DNA of 64,000 nucleotides, taken from the NCBI GenBank assembly GCA_003452935.1, contig DMMY01000022.1:1-64000 (forward strand), written 5' to 3'. Below the pieces are notes generated by a model. The model saw only the letters and a program-made list of their open reading frames with translations, had not been told where the DNA came from and searched no databases. Source of the stretch: Elusimicrobiota bacterium. Its GTDB lineage: Bacteria > Elusimicrobiota > Elusimicrobia > UBA1565 > UBA9628. How positions within the stretch are numbered: the stretch's first letter is position 1; the number at the start of each line of letters is the position of its first letter. The translations under genes and the position numbers were made by a program. Shown one piece after another: positions 51,069 through 59,482 of this stretch.

Positions 51069-51216
51069 GTGCCAGACGTGAACTTGCGGAACTTTCTGAA
51101 CTTGGGTTTTTTGCGTTTATGGTTTTATTCAAAAATCCTAAATTCAAGAATCGTTATGAAATTCGGATTTTTTTTCCAACAATAGACGATAAGTTCACGA
51201 AGTTCACGTCTGGCAC
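51069..51216. repeat. Inverted-repeat element, copy B (148 bp)
   Basis: Starts GTGCCAGACGTGAACTTGCG and ends with GTTCACGTCTGGCAC in inverted form. It is inverted relative to copy A at 25521-25609 and has a longer, AT-rich core. A further TACGTCTGGCACC fragment follows at 51221-51233. Its left end reaches into the mutY 5' region. Confidence 0.8.
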
Positions 51217-51241
51217 TAGCTACGTCTGGCACCAGCTACAG

Positions 51242-51538
51242 CTATTCTTGCACGACGACGTTGACCATGACTTGTTCGACGCCGCGGGTGCGGCGGGCGA
51301 TACGTTCGAGGAGGTCCTTTTCTTGCGTGCTTTTGACCATGCCAGAGAGGATGACGAATCCGTTGTCGACGTTAATGGTCAAGGCTTGCAGTTCGACGTT
51401 GGTCTGGCTCTGGAATTCGGTCTCTATGCGGGTCTTGATGCCGGCGTCGCTCATGTCCAGATTCGCGACGTTGCGGGTGCAGCCGAAGAAAGCTGCGCAT
51501 ATGGAGAGAATCGCGGCGCTTCGGGCAAAAATGCTCAT
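51242..51538 (-). CDS. BON-domain lipoprotein
   Basis: 98 residues. Lipobox AAFFGC gives lipid attachment at C20 after a hydrophobic signal (SIFARSAAILSICAAFFGC). The mature part is one BON domain: IKTRIETEFQSQTNVELQAL, VDNGFVILSGMVKSTQEKDL, RRTRGVEQVMVNVVV. BON domains bind phospholipid membranes and support envelope stability (as in OsmY/DolP). It is divergent from the RdgB-TPR gene with a 65-bp shared promoter region. Confidence 0.85.
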   Translation of the reverse strand: MSIFARSAAILSICAAFFGCTRNVANLDMSDAGIKTRIETEFQSQTNVELQALTINVDNGFVILSGMVKSTQEKDLLERIARRTRGVEQVMVNVVVQE

Positions 51539-51603
51539 AAGTAAAATAATGTACAATTTTGCCCGTTGGCGCGGCAAATGAGTCGGCGTCCGCGCCCTTG
51601 CCA

Positions 51604-53913
51604 ATGGACCTCTTGCTGGCGACGCGCAACAGGCATAAGATCCGCGAGATTTCCGGGATGCTGGGCGCGGATCTGCGCGTCCTGTCTCTCGACGACCGGC
51701 CGGACGCTCCCGTGGTGATTGAAGACCAGCCGACGCTCGAGGGCAATGCCCGCAAGAAGGCCGTGGAAACCGCGGCCGCGACCGGCCTGTGTTGCCTGGC
51801 CGACGACACGGGCCTCGAGGTGGAAGCCCTGGACGGGGCGCCGGGCGTGCTTTCCGCGCGCTTCGCCGGTCCGGACTGCGATTACGCCGCCAACAACCGC
51901 AAGCTTTTGGAGGCTCTCCTGGGCCTGCCGCCAGAGCGCCGGGGCGCGGCGTTTCGCACGGTCATGGCCTTGGCCCGGCCCGGGGGCCGGGTGATTTTGG
52001 AGGAAGGACGTCTGGAAGGCCGCATCATCGAGGAGCCTTTGGGCCATGATGGCTTCGGCTATGACCCGATCTTCCTGGTCGCGGACAAAGGCAAGACCCT
52101 GGCCCAGATGAGTCTGATCGAGAAAAACGCGGTGAGCCACCGCGGCGTGGCCCTGTCGCGCATGCTGGCCCACATCCGTAGCCTGGCCGTGGCGATCGCG
52201 CTTTTTTGCGGCCTGGCCGCGCCGGCCGGGGCCGGCCGCACCGAGCCGGGGGGGCAGACGGTGTGGGATCAGATCATGGCCGACCAGGCGGATCGAGGCA
52301 TGCGCCAAGGGGCGCGGTACCTGGACGCCAAGCTCTATGACTTGGCGGTCCGCGAGTTCACCCGCGCCGTTCAGGCCAATCCCAAGGACCCTGCCACCCA
52401 TATGATGCTGGGCGTGGCTTACTACTGGAACGGCCAGGTTGATCTGTCTCTGCAGGAGTACCGCAAGGCCTTGGAATTCGATCCGAAGAGCGCTCAGGCT
52501 TGGCTGCTCGTCGGAATTTCCCTGGCCTGGAACGGGGACAGCAAAGGCGCTTATGAGGCTTTTCAAAAGTCGGCCGCCTTGGATCCCCAGCGCGCGGACG
52601 TGCAGATGAATCTGGGCTCCATCGAGGAATCCCTGGGCATGATGACCGAGGCCCTGGAGCATAGCCGTCGGGCCGTGGCGCTGGACAATAAGAATCCGCT
52701 CTACCATTTCCAGCTCAGCATGCTCTACCGCAAACTGGGGCGCGACGGGGATTGCATCGAATCCCTGCGGCGGGCCCTGCGCGCGTTTCCGGAATTCGAG
52801 GACGCGCTGCTGGAATTGGGGGCGGCCGATGAGCGCACTGGGGACCTTAAGTCGGCCATGCGCAGCTTTCGCAAGGCCGTCGACCTCAAGAGCCGCGACG
52901 CCGTGGCCCGGTTCCGCCTGGCCCGCCTCTATCTGCTCGACGGCGATTCTCGGCGGGCCCGGGAGGTCATGTCCGAGGCGTTCCATTTGACGCCCGAGGA
53001 GGGAAGCGGCGGTCTGCGCCTTTCGGTCTCCTACGCGGGAGGGCATAAGGAGCCGGCCCAGGGCGACGGCGGGAAGGGACAGCCGGGGCAGGCGGAGCCG
53101 GCCCCGGAGGCCGACGCCAACGACCCTCTGGCGGTGTTTTTACGCAATTTGGAGCGCATCCCGCTGGATCAAGGCGCGGTCATGGACGTGGACGTCGTCT
53201 TCGTACCCCAGCCGAAACTGATCAAGGTCCCGGCCGAGAGCGCCTCGGCCCTGCGCAAAGCCCTTTCCCGCCGCTTGGCGGATTCCGAGGGCGCGCCCAA
53301 GGCCGTTCGGCGGCAGTACCAGCTGCGCCCGGCCAAGCCCGAGGCGCGCGCCCGGCAGATCCAGCAGGTGCTCGCCGAGCTGAGCGGACTCTTGAAAAGC
53401 GCGCCCGAGGGGTCGGATACCCGTTTGGGAATGAACCTGACCTTTACCCGCCTGGCCGACGCCTCTTCCGGCCGCGCGGATGACGGCCCCGCGCCCAAGG
53501 TTTCCTATGAGCCGCGCCAGGTCGGCAATGACCTGGGCTTGTGGGTTATTGGCACCGGCTGGATGGGCCTAGTCGAGGAGGTCCTGCCCGAGGCAGGGGA
53601 GCCCGCAAGCCATCCGGACCAAAGCGATTGGTGGGTCACCACCGGGTTGGGTTACGCGACCGTCGGCGACGGCCAACGCGCGCTCAAGGCCTTCGAGCGC
53701 GCCAGCGCTCTCGACCCGGGCAGCGTGTCGGCTCTGCTGGGCCGGGGCGTGGCCTCGGTCATGACCGGAAACGAGGCCGGGGCGGTCGCGGCCTTGCGCG
53801 AAGTCCTGCGGGTCAATCCCAAGAACCGCGCGGCCAAGGAAGGCATCAAGTGGCTTATGCGCCCGGCGGCGCCCAAGAAATCCGAGCCGGGTTCCGGGAA
53901 AGAGCCAAGATGA
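51604..53913 (+). CDS. RdgB (XTP/dITP pyrophosphatase) fused in frame to an exported TPR protein
   Basis: 769 residues. Residues 1-186 are a complete RdgB: DLLLATRNRHKIREI, the CCLADDTGLEVEALDGAPG active site, FGYDPIF and SHRG at the end. RdgB hydrolyses non-canonical purine NTPs. Directly after, from Met187 (nt 52162), the sequence MLAHIRSLAVAIALFCGLAA is a typical signal peptide, and the rest holds about seven TPR repeats plus a final pair and an unknown region between. No stop codon or ribosome-binding site separates the two. Either one membrane-tethered protein is made, or the TPR part starts internally at 52162. The same pattern could hide a read-through of adjacent genes. The murC start overlaps its stop. 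Confidence 0.8.
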   Translation: MDLLLATRNRHKIREISGMLGADLRVLSLDDRPDAPVVIEDQPTLEGNARKKAVETAAATGLCCLADDTGLEVEALDGAPGVLSARFAGPDCDYAANNRKLLEALLGLPPERRGAAFRTVMALARPGGRVILEEGRLEGRIIEEPLGHDGFGYDPIFLVADKGKTLAQMSLIEKNAVSHRGVALSRMLAHIRSLAVAIALFCGLAAPAGAGRTEPGGQTVWDQIMADQADRGMRQGARYLDAKLYDLAVREFTRAVQANPKDPATHMMLGVAYYWNGQVDLSLQEYRKALEFDPKSAQAWLLVGISLAWNGDSKGAYEAFQKSAALDPQRADVQMNLGSIEESLGMMTEALEHSRRAVALDNKNPLYHFQLSMLYRKLGRDGDCIESLRRALRAFPEFEDALLELGAADERTGDLKSAMRSFRKAVDLKSRDAVARFRLARLYLLDGDSRRAREVMSEAFHLTPEEGSGGLRLSVSYAGGHKEPAQGDGGKGQPGQAEPAPEADANDPLAVFLRNLERIPLDQGAVMDVDVVFVPQPKLIKVPAESASALRKALSRRLADSEGAPKAVRRQYQLRPAKPEARARQIQQVLAELSGLLKSAPEGSDTRLGMNLTFTRLADASSGRADDGPAPKVSYEPRQVGNDLGLWVIGTGWMGLVEEVLPEAGEPASHPDQSDWWVTTGLGYATVGDGQRALKAFERASALDPGSVSALLGRGVASVMTGNEAGAVAALREVLRVNPKNRAAKEGIKWLMRPAAPKKSEPGSGKEPR

Positions 53914-55319
53914 AGTCCCGCGATAGCGGCCACATGCGCTCCTTCGTCAAGCGGGTCCATTTCGTGGGCATCGGCGGGGTGGGCATGAGCGGCATCGCGG
54001 AGCTGCTCTGCAATCTCGGCTACCAGGTCTCGGGCTCCGATATGAGCGGCAGCGAGATCACGTGCCGGCTCAAGGCCGCGGGCGCGCGCGTTTTCCTGGG
54101 ACATCGCGCCGCGCAGGCCCGCGGCGCCCAGGTCGTGGTGGTCAGTTCCGCGGTCCCGGCGCGGAACTGCGAGGTGGCGGCCGCGCGGAGGGCGGGTGTG
54201 CCCGTGGTCCTGCGCGCGCAGATGCTCGCGGAACTGGGCCGCATGAAAAAAACCGTGACCGTGGCCGGCAGCCACGGCAAGACCACGACCACGGCCATGG
54301 TCGCCATGGCCCTTTCGGGCGCCGGCGCCCAGCCCACCATGATCGTGGGCGGACAAATCAAGAACATCGCCGCCAACGCGCGGCTCGGCCTGGGCGACTA
54401 TATGGTCGCGGAAGCGGACGAGTCCGACGGCTCGTTCGTGCACCTGGCTCCCTTGGTGGCCGTGGTGACCAATATCGACAATGATCACCTTGATTTCCAT
54501 AAGAACATGGACAATCTGCGCGAGGCCTTCCGCCAGCATTTGGCGCGCCTGCCGTTCTACGGCGCGGCCGTGCTTTGCGCCGACGACCCGGCCTTGGCGG
54601 GCATGGCTCGGGAGCTTCGCGTGCCCGTCATCGGCTACGGTTTGCGCCGGCGCGCGGATTGGCAGGCGCGCGGCGTCCGCATGGGGCGCGACGGTTCCCT
54701 TTACGAGGCCTGGCATAAGGGCCGGCGCCTCGCCGAGGTGCGCTTGCGGGTCCCGGGCCGCCACAACGTGCTCAATTCGCTGGCGGCCTTGGCCGTGGGG
54801 CGGTTTTTGGGCTTTCCCCTGGCGGGCCTGGTGCGCGGCCTTGCCGCCTTTCGCGGGGTCGGACGCAGGCTGGACCGGCTGGGCGCGGCCAGCGGCATAG
54901 AGTTCGTGGACGACTACGGCCACCATCCCACCGAGGTCCGCGCCGCGGTCGACGCGGTCGCGGCCTTGTGGCGCGCGGGCCGGGGCCGGCGCCAGATCGT
55001 GATCTTCCAGCCGCATCGCTACACGCGCACCCGGCTGCTGGCCCGCGATTTCGGAAAGGCCTTCAAGCGGGCGGACTTCGTCTACGTCATGGATATCTAT
55101 CCGGCCGGCGAGGCGCCGATCCAGGGGGTCAGCTCGCGGCTTATCCTGGATTCACTGCGGCGGGAGGGCGTGGCGTGCGCCGCTTTCGCCGGCAGCCTGG
55201 AAGCCCTGCGCCGGCTTCGGCGCGGGGACGTGGTCCTGACTTTGGGCGCGGGGGACGTCTGGAAGACGGGGGTCGACCTTTTGCGCCGCCTGCAATCCGA
55301 ATTGGCCTCTCCCGTCTGA
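53910..55319 (+). CDS. murC: UDP-N-acetylmuramate-L-alanine ligase MurC
   Basis: Adds L-Ala to UDP-MurNAc in peptidoglycan synthesis. 469 residues: Rossmann start VHFVGIGGVGMSGIAELL, ATP loop VAGSHGKTTTT, EADESDGSF, NIDNDHLDFH and the C-terminal DDYGHHPTEV and FQPHRYTRT. All Mur ligase motifs are present. ATG overlaps the TPR stop, and its own stop overlaps the rsmA start (TGATG), so the three genes are coupled. Confidence 0.97.
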   Translation: MKSRDSGHMRSFVKRVHFVGIGGVGMSGIAELLCNLGYQVSGSDMSGSEITCRLKAAGARVFLGHRAAQARGAQVVVVSSAVPARNCEVAAARRAGVPVVLRAQMLAELGRMKKTVTVAGSHGKTTTTAMVAMALSGAGAQPTMIVGGQIKNIAANARLGLGDYMVAEADESDGSFVHLAPLVAVVTNIDNDHLDFHKNMDNLREAFRQHLARLPFYGAAVLCADDPALAGMARELRVPVIGYGLRRRADWQARGVRMGRDGSLYEAWHKGRRLAEVRLRVPGRHNVLNSLAALAVGRFLGFPLAGLVRGLAAFRGVGRRLDRLGAASGIEFVDDYGHHPTEVRAAVDAVAALWRAGRGRRQIVIFQPHRYTRTRLLARDFGKAFKRADFVYVMDIYPAGEAPIQGVSSRLILDSLRREGVACAAFAGSLEALRRLRRGDVVLTLGAGDVWKTGVDLLRRLQSELASPV

Positions 55320-56110
55320 TGGGCGCCCGTCTCGACCAGCATTTCCTCTCCGACCCGCGGGCGCGCGACGCCATCGTGGCGCTGGCGCGGCTGCGGCCCG
55401 ACGATCGCGCCCTCGAGATCGGGCCGGGCCGCGGGATGCTCACCAAGGAGCTTCTGTCCCGGGCGCGCGAGGTCCTGGCGGTCGAGCTCGACAGCGCTCT
55501 GGCGGCGCGCTTGCCCGAGGTGCTGGGGGGGCCGGCGAACCTGCGCGTGATCAACGCGGATTTCCTCGAGCTGAATCTTTCGTCGCTGGAACCGGGGCCG
55601 TGGAAGGTCGTAGCCAATCTGCCCTACGCCGTGGCCACGCCGATTCTCCAGCGCCTGCTGGGTTGGCCCGCCTGGCAGCAGGCCGTGCTCATGTTCCAGA
55701 AGGAAGTGGCGCAGCGCATCGTGGCCGGCCCGGGCGGCTGCGACTACGGACTGCTGACCCTTTCCGTCGCGATCCATGCCGAGGCCGAATTGGCCTTCGA
55801 GGTGCCGCGCGAGAGCTTCTCGCCCAAGCCCAAGGTCGCCTCGGCCGTGGTGCTTCTGCGGCGCAGGCCGCAGCCGCTGGTGCCGGCCGAGGAGCAGGCG
55901 TGGTTCTTCCGCGTGGCCCGGGCCGCCTTCGGACAGCGCCGCAAAATGGCCTTGGGGGTCTTGTCCCGGGCCTTGGGCGTTTCTCGAGAAACCATGGCCG
56001 AGGCCTTCGCGGCCTGTTCGCTGCCGCTCTCGGCGCGCGCCGAGGAGATTTCCCTGGAAGGATGGCGCGGCTTGGCCCAACGGCTTGCGATCGCAGCCCA
56101 TGGAACTTAA
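55319..56110 (+). CDS. rsmA: 16S rRNA dimethyladenosine transferase RsmA (KsgA)
   Basis: Methylates the paired adenines near the 3' end of 16S rRNA. 263 residues: QHFLSDPRARDAIV, SAM motif LEIGPGRGMLTKELL, VELDSAL, catalytic NLPYAVATPIL, and FSPKPKVASAVV. Length is typical. Upstream frame extensions are shadows of murC. It overlaps the next gene by 11 bases. Confidence 0.96.
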   Translation: MGARLDQHFLSDPRARDAIVALARLRPDDRALEIGPGRGMLTKELLSRAREVLAVELDSALAARLPEVLGGPANLRVINADFLELNLSSLEPGPWKVVANLPYAVATPILQRLLGWPAWQQAVLMFQKEVAQRIVAGPGGCDYGLLTLSVAIHAEAELAFEVPRESFSPKPKVASAVVLLRRRPQPLVPAEEQAWFFRVARAAFGQRRKMALGVLSRALGVSRETMAEAFAACSLPLSARAEEISLEGWRGLAQRLAIAAHGT

Positions 56111-57605
56111 GCCGTCCCCGCGTTGTTTTCTGCTGTCCGGCGTGCTGATTCTGGCGGGCCTCTACCTTCTTTGCCTCCGGGCTTATTATGTGGGTTTTTT
56201 CAACGACGACGCTTTCTACGTCATCGGCGCGCGGTCCCTGCTTCGGGGGGGATTTCGCGAGCTCAATGCGCCGGGGACGCCTGCCCTGGTCAATTTTTTG
56301 CCGGGCTATCCCGCCCTTTTGGCGCTATGGAGCCTCATCGCCGGCAAATCCCTCCTGGCAGCGCAGCTCTTGTCCGTGGCCTTGACGATTCTGGGCCTGG
56401 TCTTGTTTTGGCTGTGCTTCAGCGTGGAACTTCCCGCGGCTGCGGCCGCGGCTTGCGTGCTGGCGGCGGGATTCAACCCTTTGAGCGCGAGCGTTTCAGG
56501 CACGGTGCTCTCGGATATCCCTTTTTTCACGGCGACGATCGGGGCCTTTCTTGCGGCGCGGGCCGCCTGGCCGTCGCAAAGGCCCAGGACCTGGGCCGGA
56601 GTCGGAGCCTTCATGGGAGCGGCTTTTCTTATACGGCCCACCGGCGCGGCCCTGGCTTTGGCCTTGTTCCTGAGCTTGGCCGCTGAGAGGCGTTGGAAAG
56701 AGGCCGCGTGGTCGGCCGCGGGCTGCGCCTTGGTCGCGGCGCCTTGGCTTGCGCGCAACGCGCTTATCAGCGGCGTTGCCCTTTCCCATGGCGCGGAGCT
56801 GGCCGCGCCTTTTAAGGCGGGCACGGCGCTGTCCGATCTGGCCGGCAGGATATGGCGCAACGCGGGTTATTACGGCTCCGAGCTTTTCTGGAGGACTCTG
56901 TATCGCTGGCCGCAATTTCCAGGATTGGGCTTGCTTAAGGGATTCACGTCGGTCCTGTGTGTGGTCGCGCTGGCCGCGGGCTTGCGCGCCTGGGGCTGGC
57001 GCGGCTGGCGAAAGTTTTTTTTCGTCTACTTTGTGATTTATGCCGGCTTGCACTTGGAATTGCACCTATGCTCCGGCCGCTATATTTTCACGGCCCTGCC
57101 CATGGTTCTGCCCATGCTTTTTTTGGGATTCGAGGAGCTGGGCCGGCGTCTGGGCCTCGGGAGCAAGGCCTTGTGGACCGCTTGCGTTCTGAGTCTGGCC
57201 CTGAGCGCCGCGCCAGTGGCCAACATCGTGGCGGCTTCTTTGTGGCGGCATACCGCCTTGAACACCCCGCCGCGCAAGACCCTGGCCTGGATCCGGGAAC
57301 AGACCCGGGCGGAGGACGTTTTTGCCGCGGAATTGGACGGCCGCCTCCACCTGATCTCAGGACGCAGGACCGTGCGGCTGCGCAAGATTTTCGATCCGGT
57401 CCAGTTCGGCGGATGGCTGCGCGGCGCCGGGGCCGGCTACGTCCTGGTCGCGCCCGCGGATTATTTCATGACGACCATGTCAGGCTCTACGATGCACGAT
57501 CCCATGCCGCTGGACCGGCTCGCCCGGCTGTTGGGCGACGCGAAATCTTTCGCGCGGGTTTTTCAGGACGAGCAAGAGGGGATCGCGATCTATCGGGTCC
57601 TCTGA
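56100..57605 (+). CDS. GT-C family membrane glycosyltransferase-like protein
   Basis: 501 residues with around ten to twelve membrane segments. The first periplasmic loop carries FFNDDAFYVIGARSLL, the acidic motif expected for the metal site of ArnT/PMT-type transferases that use polyprenyl-phosphate sugars, and FLPGYPALLALWSLI resembles the family's second segment. After the membrane part (to about residue 400) comes a small soluble domain (TPPRKTLAWIREQTRAEDVF ... FQDEQEGIAIYRVL). Acceptor and sugar unknown. Start at 56100 overlaps rsmA. Confidence 0.78.
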   Translation: MELKPSPRCFLLSGVLILAGLYLLCLRAYYVGFFNDDAFYVIGARSLLRGGFRELNAPGTPALVNFLPGYPALLALWSLIAGKSLLAAQLLSVALTILGLVLFWLCFSVELPAAAAAACVLAAGFNPLSASVSGTVLSDIPFFTATIGAFLAARAAWPSQRPRTWAGVGAFMGAAFLIRPTGAALALALFLSLAAERRWKEAAWSAAGCALVAAPWLARNALISGVALSHGAELAAPFKAGTALSDLAGRIWRNAGYYGSELFWRTLYRWPQFPGLGLLKGFTSVLCVVALAAGLRAWGWRGWRKFFFVYFVIYAGLHLELHLCSGRYIFTALPMVLPMLFLGFEELGRRLGLGSKALWTACVLSLALSAAPVANIVAASLWRHTALNTPPRKTLAWIREQTRAEDVFAAELDGRLHLISGRRTVRLRKIFDPVQFGGWLRGAGAGYVLVAPADYFMTTMSGSTMHDPMPLDRLARLLGDAKSFARVFQDEQEGIAIYRVL

Positions 57606-57680
57606 TCCTTGATTTTGCTTGAATAGCGGCCTGTATTTTTTGTCCACTTCTTGCAGACGCAATCGAGAGGAGGGCGCGCC

Positions 57681-58274
57681 ATGGAATGTCCCAAGTGCAA
57701 GGCCAATAACTCGGACGACGCCGTTTTCTGCTCCTTGTGCTACGAGAATTTCAAGCCCAAGGCCAAGGACCCGGCCGCGTCATCGTCGAGCCTGGCGGCC
57801 TTCCCCGAAGTTTCCAGCGTGGTGGAGGACTTCATCATCACCGGCCCCCTGATGATCCGCGAGGAGGGCCTGTATTTTTTCATGAAGGCCTGCCAGCGCC
57901 GGGAAGACAACCGGGCCGGGACCATGATCGGAAATCAGATGGGAGGGATCGTGGGTCATCTGATCGGGGCCGGAATCAACGCGGCGGTGGACAAGGCCTG
58001 CGATTCGCCGCTCTATCGGCCGGAAAAATTCCATTACCGGCTCACCGAGGATATCATCGAATCCTGCCAGAAGGCCTTGGCCGACGCTCCGGACATCCCG
58101 TCCTGCCGGGAGTTCTTTGTCCTCGACAAAAAAGACATCGTGTCCCTGGAATTCGGCTTTTTCGGGGGCTTGACGCTCAAGGCCAACTATTTGAAAATGG
58201 AGATCAGCGGAATCGACCCGCGGGAAAAAGCGTCCGGCTATTTCGCGCTGAGAGGCTACCCTATCAAGCGCTGA
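57681..58274 (+). CDS. Zinc-ribbon protein of unknown function
   Basis: 197 residues; GAGAGGAGGG precedes the ATG and sets the start. N-terminal ECPKC...CSLC (C3, C6, C17, C20) is a zinc ribbon. The remainder is predicted alpha/beta with a short glycine-rich helix (GNQMGGIVGHLIGAGINAA) that could insert in or lie on a membrane. No family recognised. It overlaps the convergent receiver-kinase gene by 11 bases. Confidence 0.65.
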   Translation: MECPKCKANNSDDAVFCSLCYENFKPKAKDPAASSSSLAAFPEVSSVVEDFIITGPLMIREEGLYFFMKACQRREDNRAGTMIGNQMGGIVGHLIGAGINAAVDKACDSPLYRPEKFHYRLTEDIIESCQKALADAPDIPSCREFFVLDKKDIVSLEFGFFGGLTLKANYLKMEISGIDPREKASGYFALRGYPIKR

Positions 58275-59403
58275 CGGGGTCGCCGGCCAGGGGCAGCGTG
58301 AAATAGAAGGCCGAGCCCTGGCCCGGCCGGCTCTCGACCCAGATGCGGCCGCCTTGGAGTTGGACGAGGCCCCGGCATATTTCCAGCCCCAGCCCCATGC
58401 CTTGCTTTTCTTTCGAAAAATCCTTGGCCTGATAGAAACGCTCGAAGATGCGGGGCAGGTCGTGGCTCGGGATGCCCACGCCGGTGTCGCGCACGCAGAA
58501 GCGCGCGAATCCATCGTCGGCCTCGGCGCTGACGCGCACCGAGCCGTCGCGCGGCGTGAACTTGAGCGCGTTGCTCAGCAGGTTGGAGAGTATCTGGTGG
58601 ACCTTCCCGTAGTCCGCGCGAACCTTCAGCTCCGGACCGCAAGCCGCGTCGACTTCCAGGCCGATGCCGCAGCGCGACGCTTCGAGGCGGTAGCTGTCGG
58701 CGGCTTCGGTCAGCAGCCGCAAGACGGGCAGGGGCTCGGGCGCCAGATGCATCTTGCCGCTGGAAAGGCGCGCGGCGTCGGAAAGCTCGTTCAAAAGGAC
58801 GTTGAGGCGCTGCGCGTTGAGATGGATGGAGCGGATGCTGTGGTTCATGTCCTCGGCGCGGCAGGAGTCGGCCTGGCGCTGCATGAGCATGGCGGCATAG
58901 CCGCAGACCACGGAAAGCGGATTCTTGAGTTCGTGCGAGACGTCCTGGAGGATGCGGGAGCTGTCCTTGAGCTGGCTTTCCAGGACCGCCAGCTCCTCGG
59001 CCTTCTTGACCAGCGCGCTCTTGAGCGCGTGGTGCTCGAGCGCCCGGCGCACCGCGGCCAGCAGGACCTCGCTGGGACAGGGTTTGAGCAGGAAATCATA
59101 GGCGCCATCGCGCAGGGCCTCGATGGCCGAACTGACCGTGCCATGGCCCGAGATGATGATGCCGACGGTCAGGGGCGATTTTTCCCTGGCGAAGTTGAGC
59201 AGGTCCAGGCCCGAGGCCGCGGGCAGGCGCAGGTCCGTGAGGATGAGCGCGAAGGAATTCCGTTCGATCTCCTGCCGGGCGCCTTGCGCGCACGAGGCGG
59301 TGCGGACAGAGTAGCCGGCGTGGCAGAGGATGGTCCGCAGCAGTTCCAGGGTCTCTTCCTCGTCGTCCGCGACCAAGATGGGGCCGGTAGAGGGTTCTGT
59401 CAT
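58264..59403 (-). CDS. Hybrid receiver-histidine kinase
   Basis: 379 residues. Residues 5-120 are a receiver with phospho-acceptor D57 (LILTDLRLP) and K107. A short coiled linker leads to a HisKA domain with H157 (DVSHELKNPLSVV) and an HATPase_c domain (NLLSNALKF, DTGVGIP, GMGLGLEICRGLV). There is no membrane segment, so it is a cytoplasmic relay probably fed by another kinase. The ATG at 59403 is preceded by TATCAT seven bases upstream, with no ribosome-binding site; an ATG three codons earlier is possible. Confidence 0.92.
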   Translation of the reverse strand: MTEPSTGPILVADDEEETLELLRTILCHAGYSVRTASCAQGARQEIERNSFALILTDLRLPAASGLDLLNFAREKSPLTVGIIISGHGTVSSAIEALRDGAYDFLLKPCPSEVLLAAVRRALEHHALKSALVKKAEELAVLESQLKDSSRILQDVSHELKNPLSVVCGYAAMLMQRQADSCRAEDMNHSIRSIHLNAQRLNVLLNELSDAARLSSGKMHLAPEPLPVLRLLTEAADSYRLEASRCGIGLEVDAACGPELKVRADYGKVHQILSNLLSNALKFTPRDGSVRVSAEADDGFARFCVRDTGVGIPSHDLPRIFERFYQAKDFSKEKQGMGLGLEICRGLVQLQGGRIWVESRPGQGSAFYFTLPLAGDPVSA

Positions 59404-59410
59404 GTCGGGC

Positions 59411-59416
59411 ATGATA
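59411..59416 (-). promoter_or_regulatory. -10 box TATCAT of the hybrid kinase
   Basis: TATCAT ends seven bases before the ATG at 59403, one base more than the other leaderless genes. Confidence 0.4.
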
Positions 59417-59482
59417 TAGTTTGAGGCCGCGGACGATTCGGCATCAGGGCCGTAAGGCCCATCATAGCATAGACCTAAAGTC

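Noticed and set aside
51559..51603. TTG start at 51559 for the RdgB fusion
   Set aside because: It would lie inside or directly on the TACAAT box (51552-51557), and RdgB proteins begin at the ATG 45 bases later.
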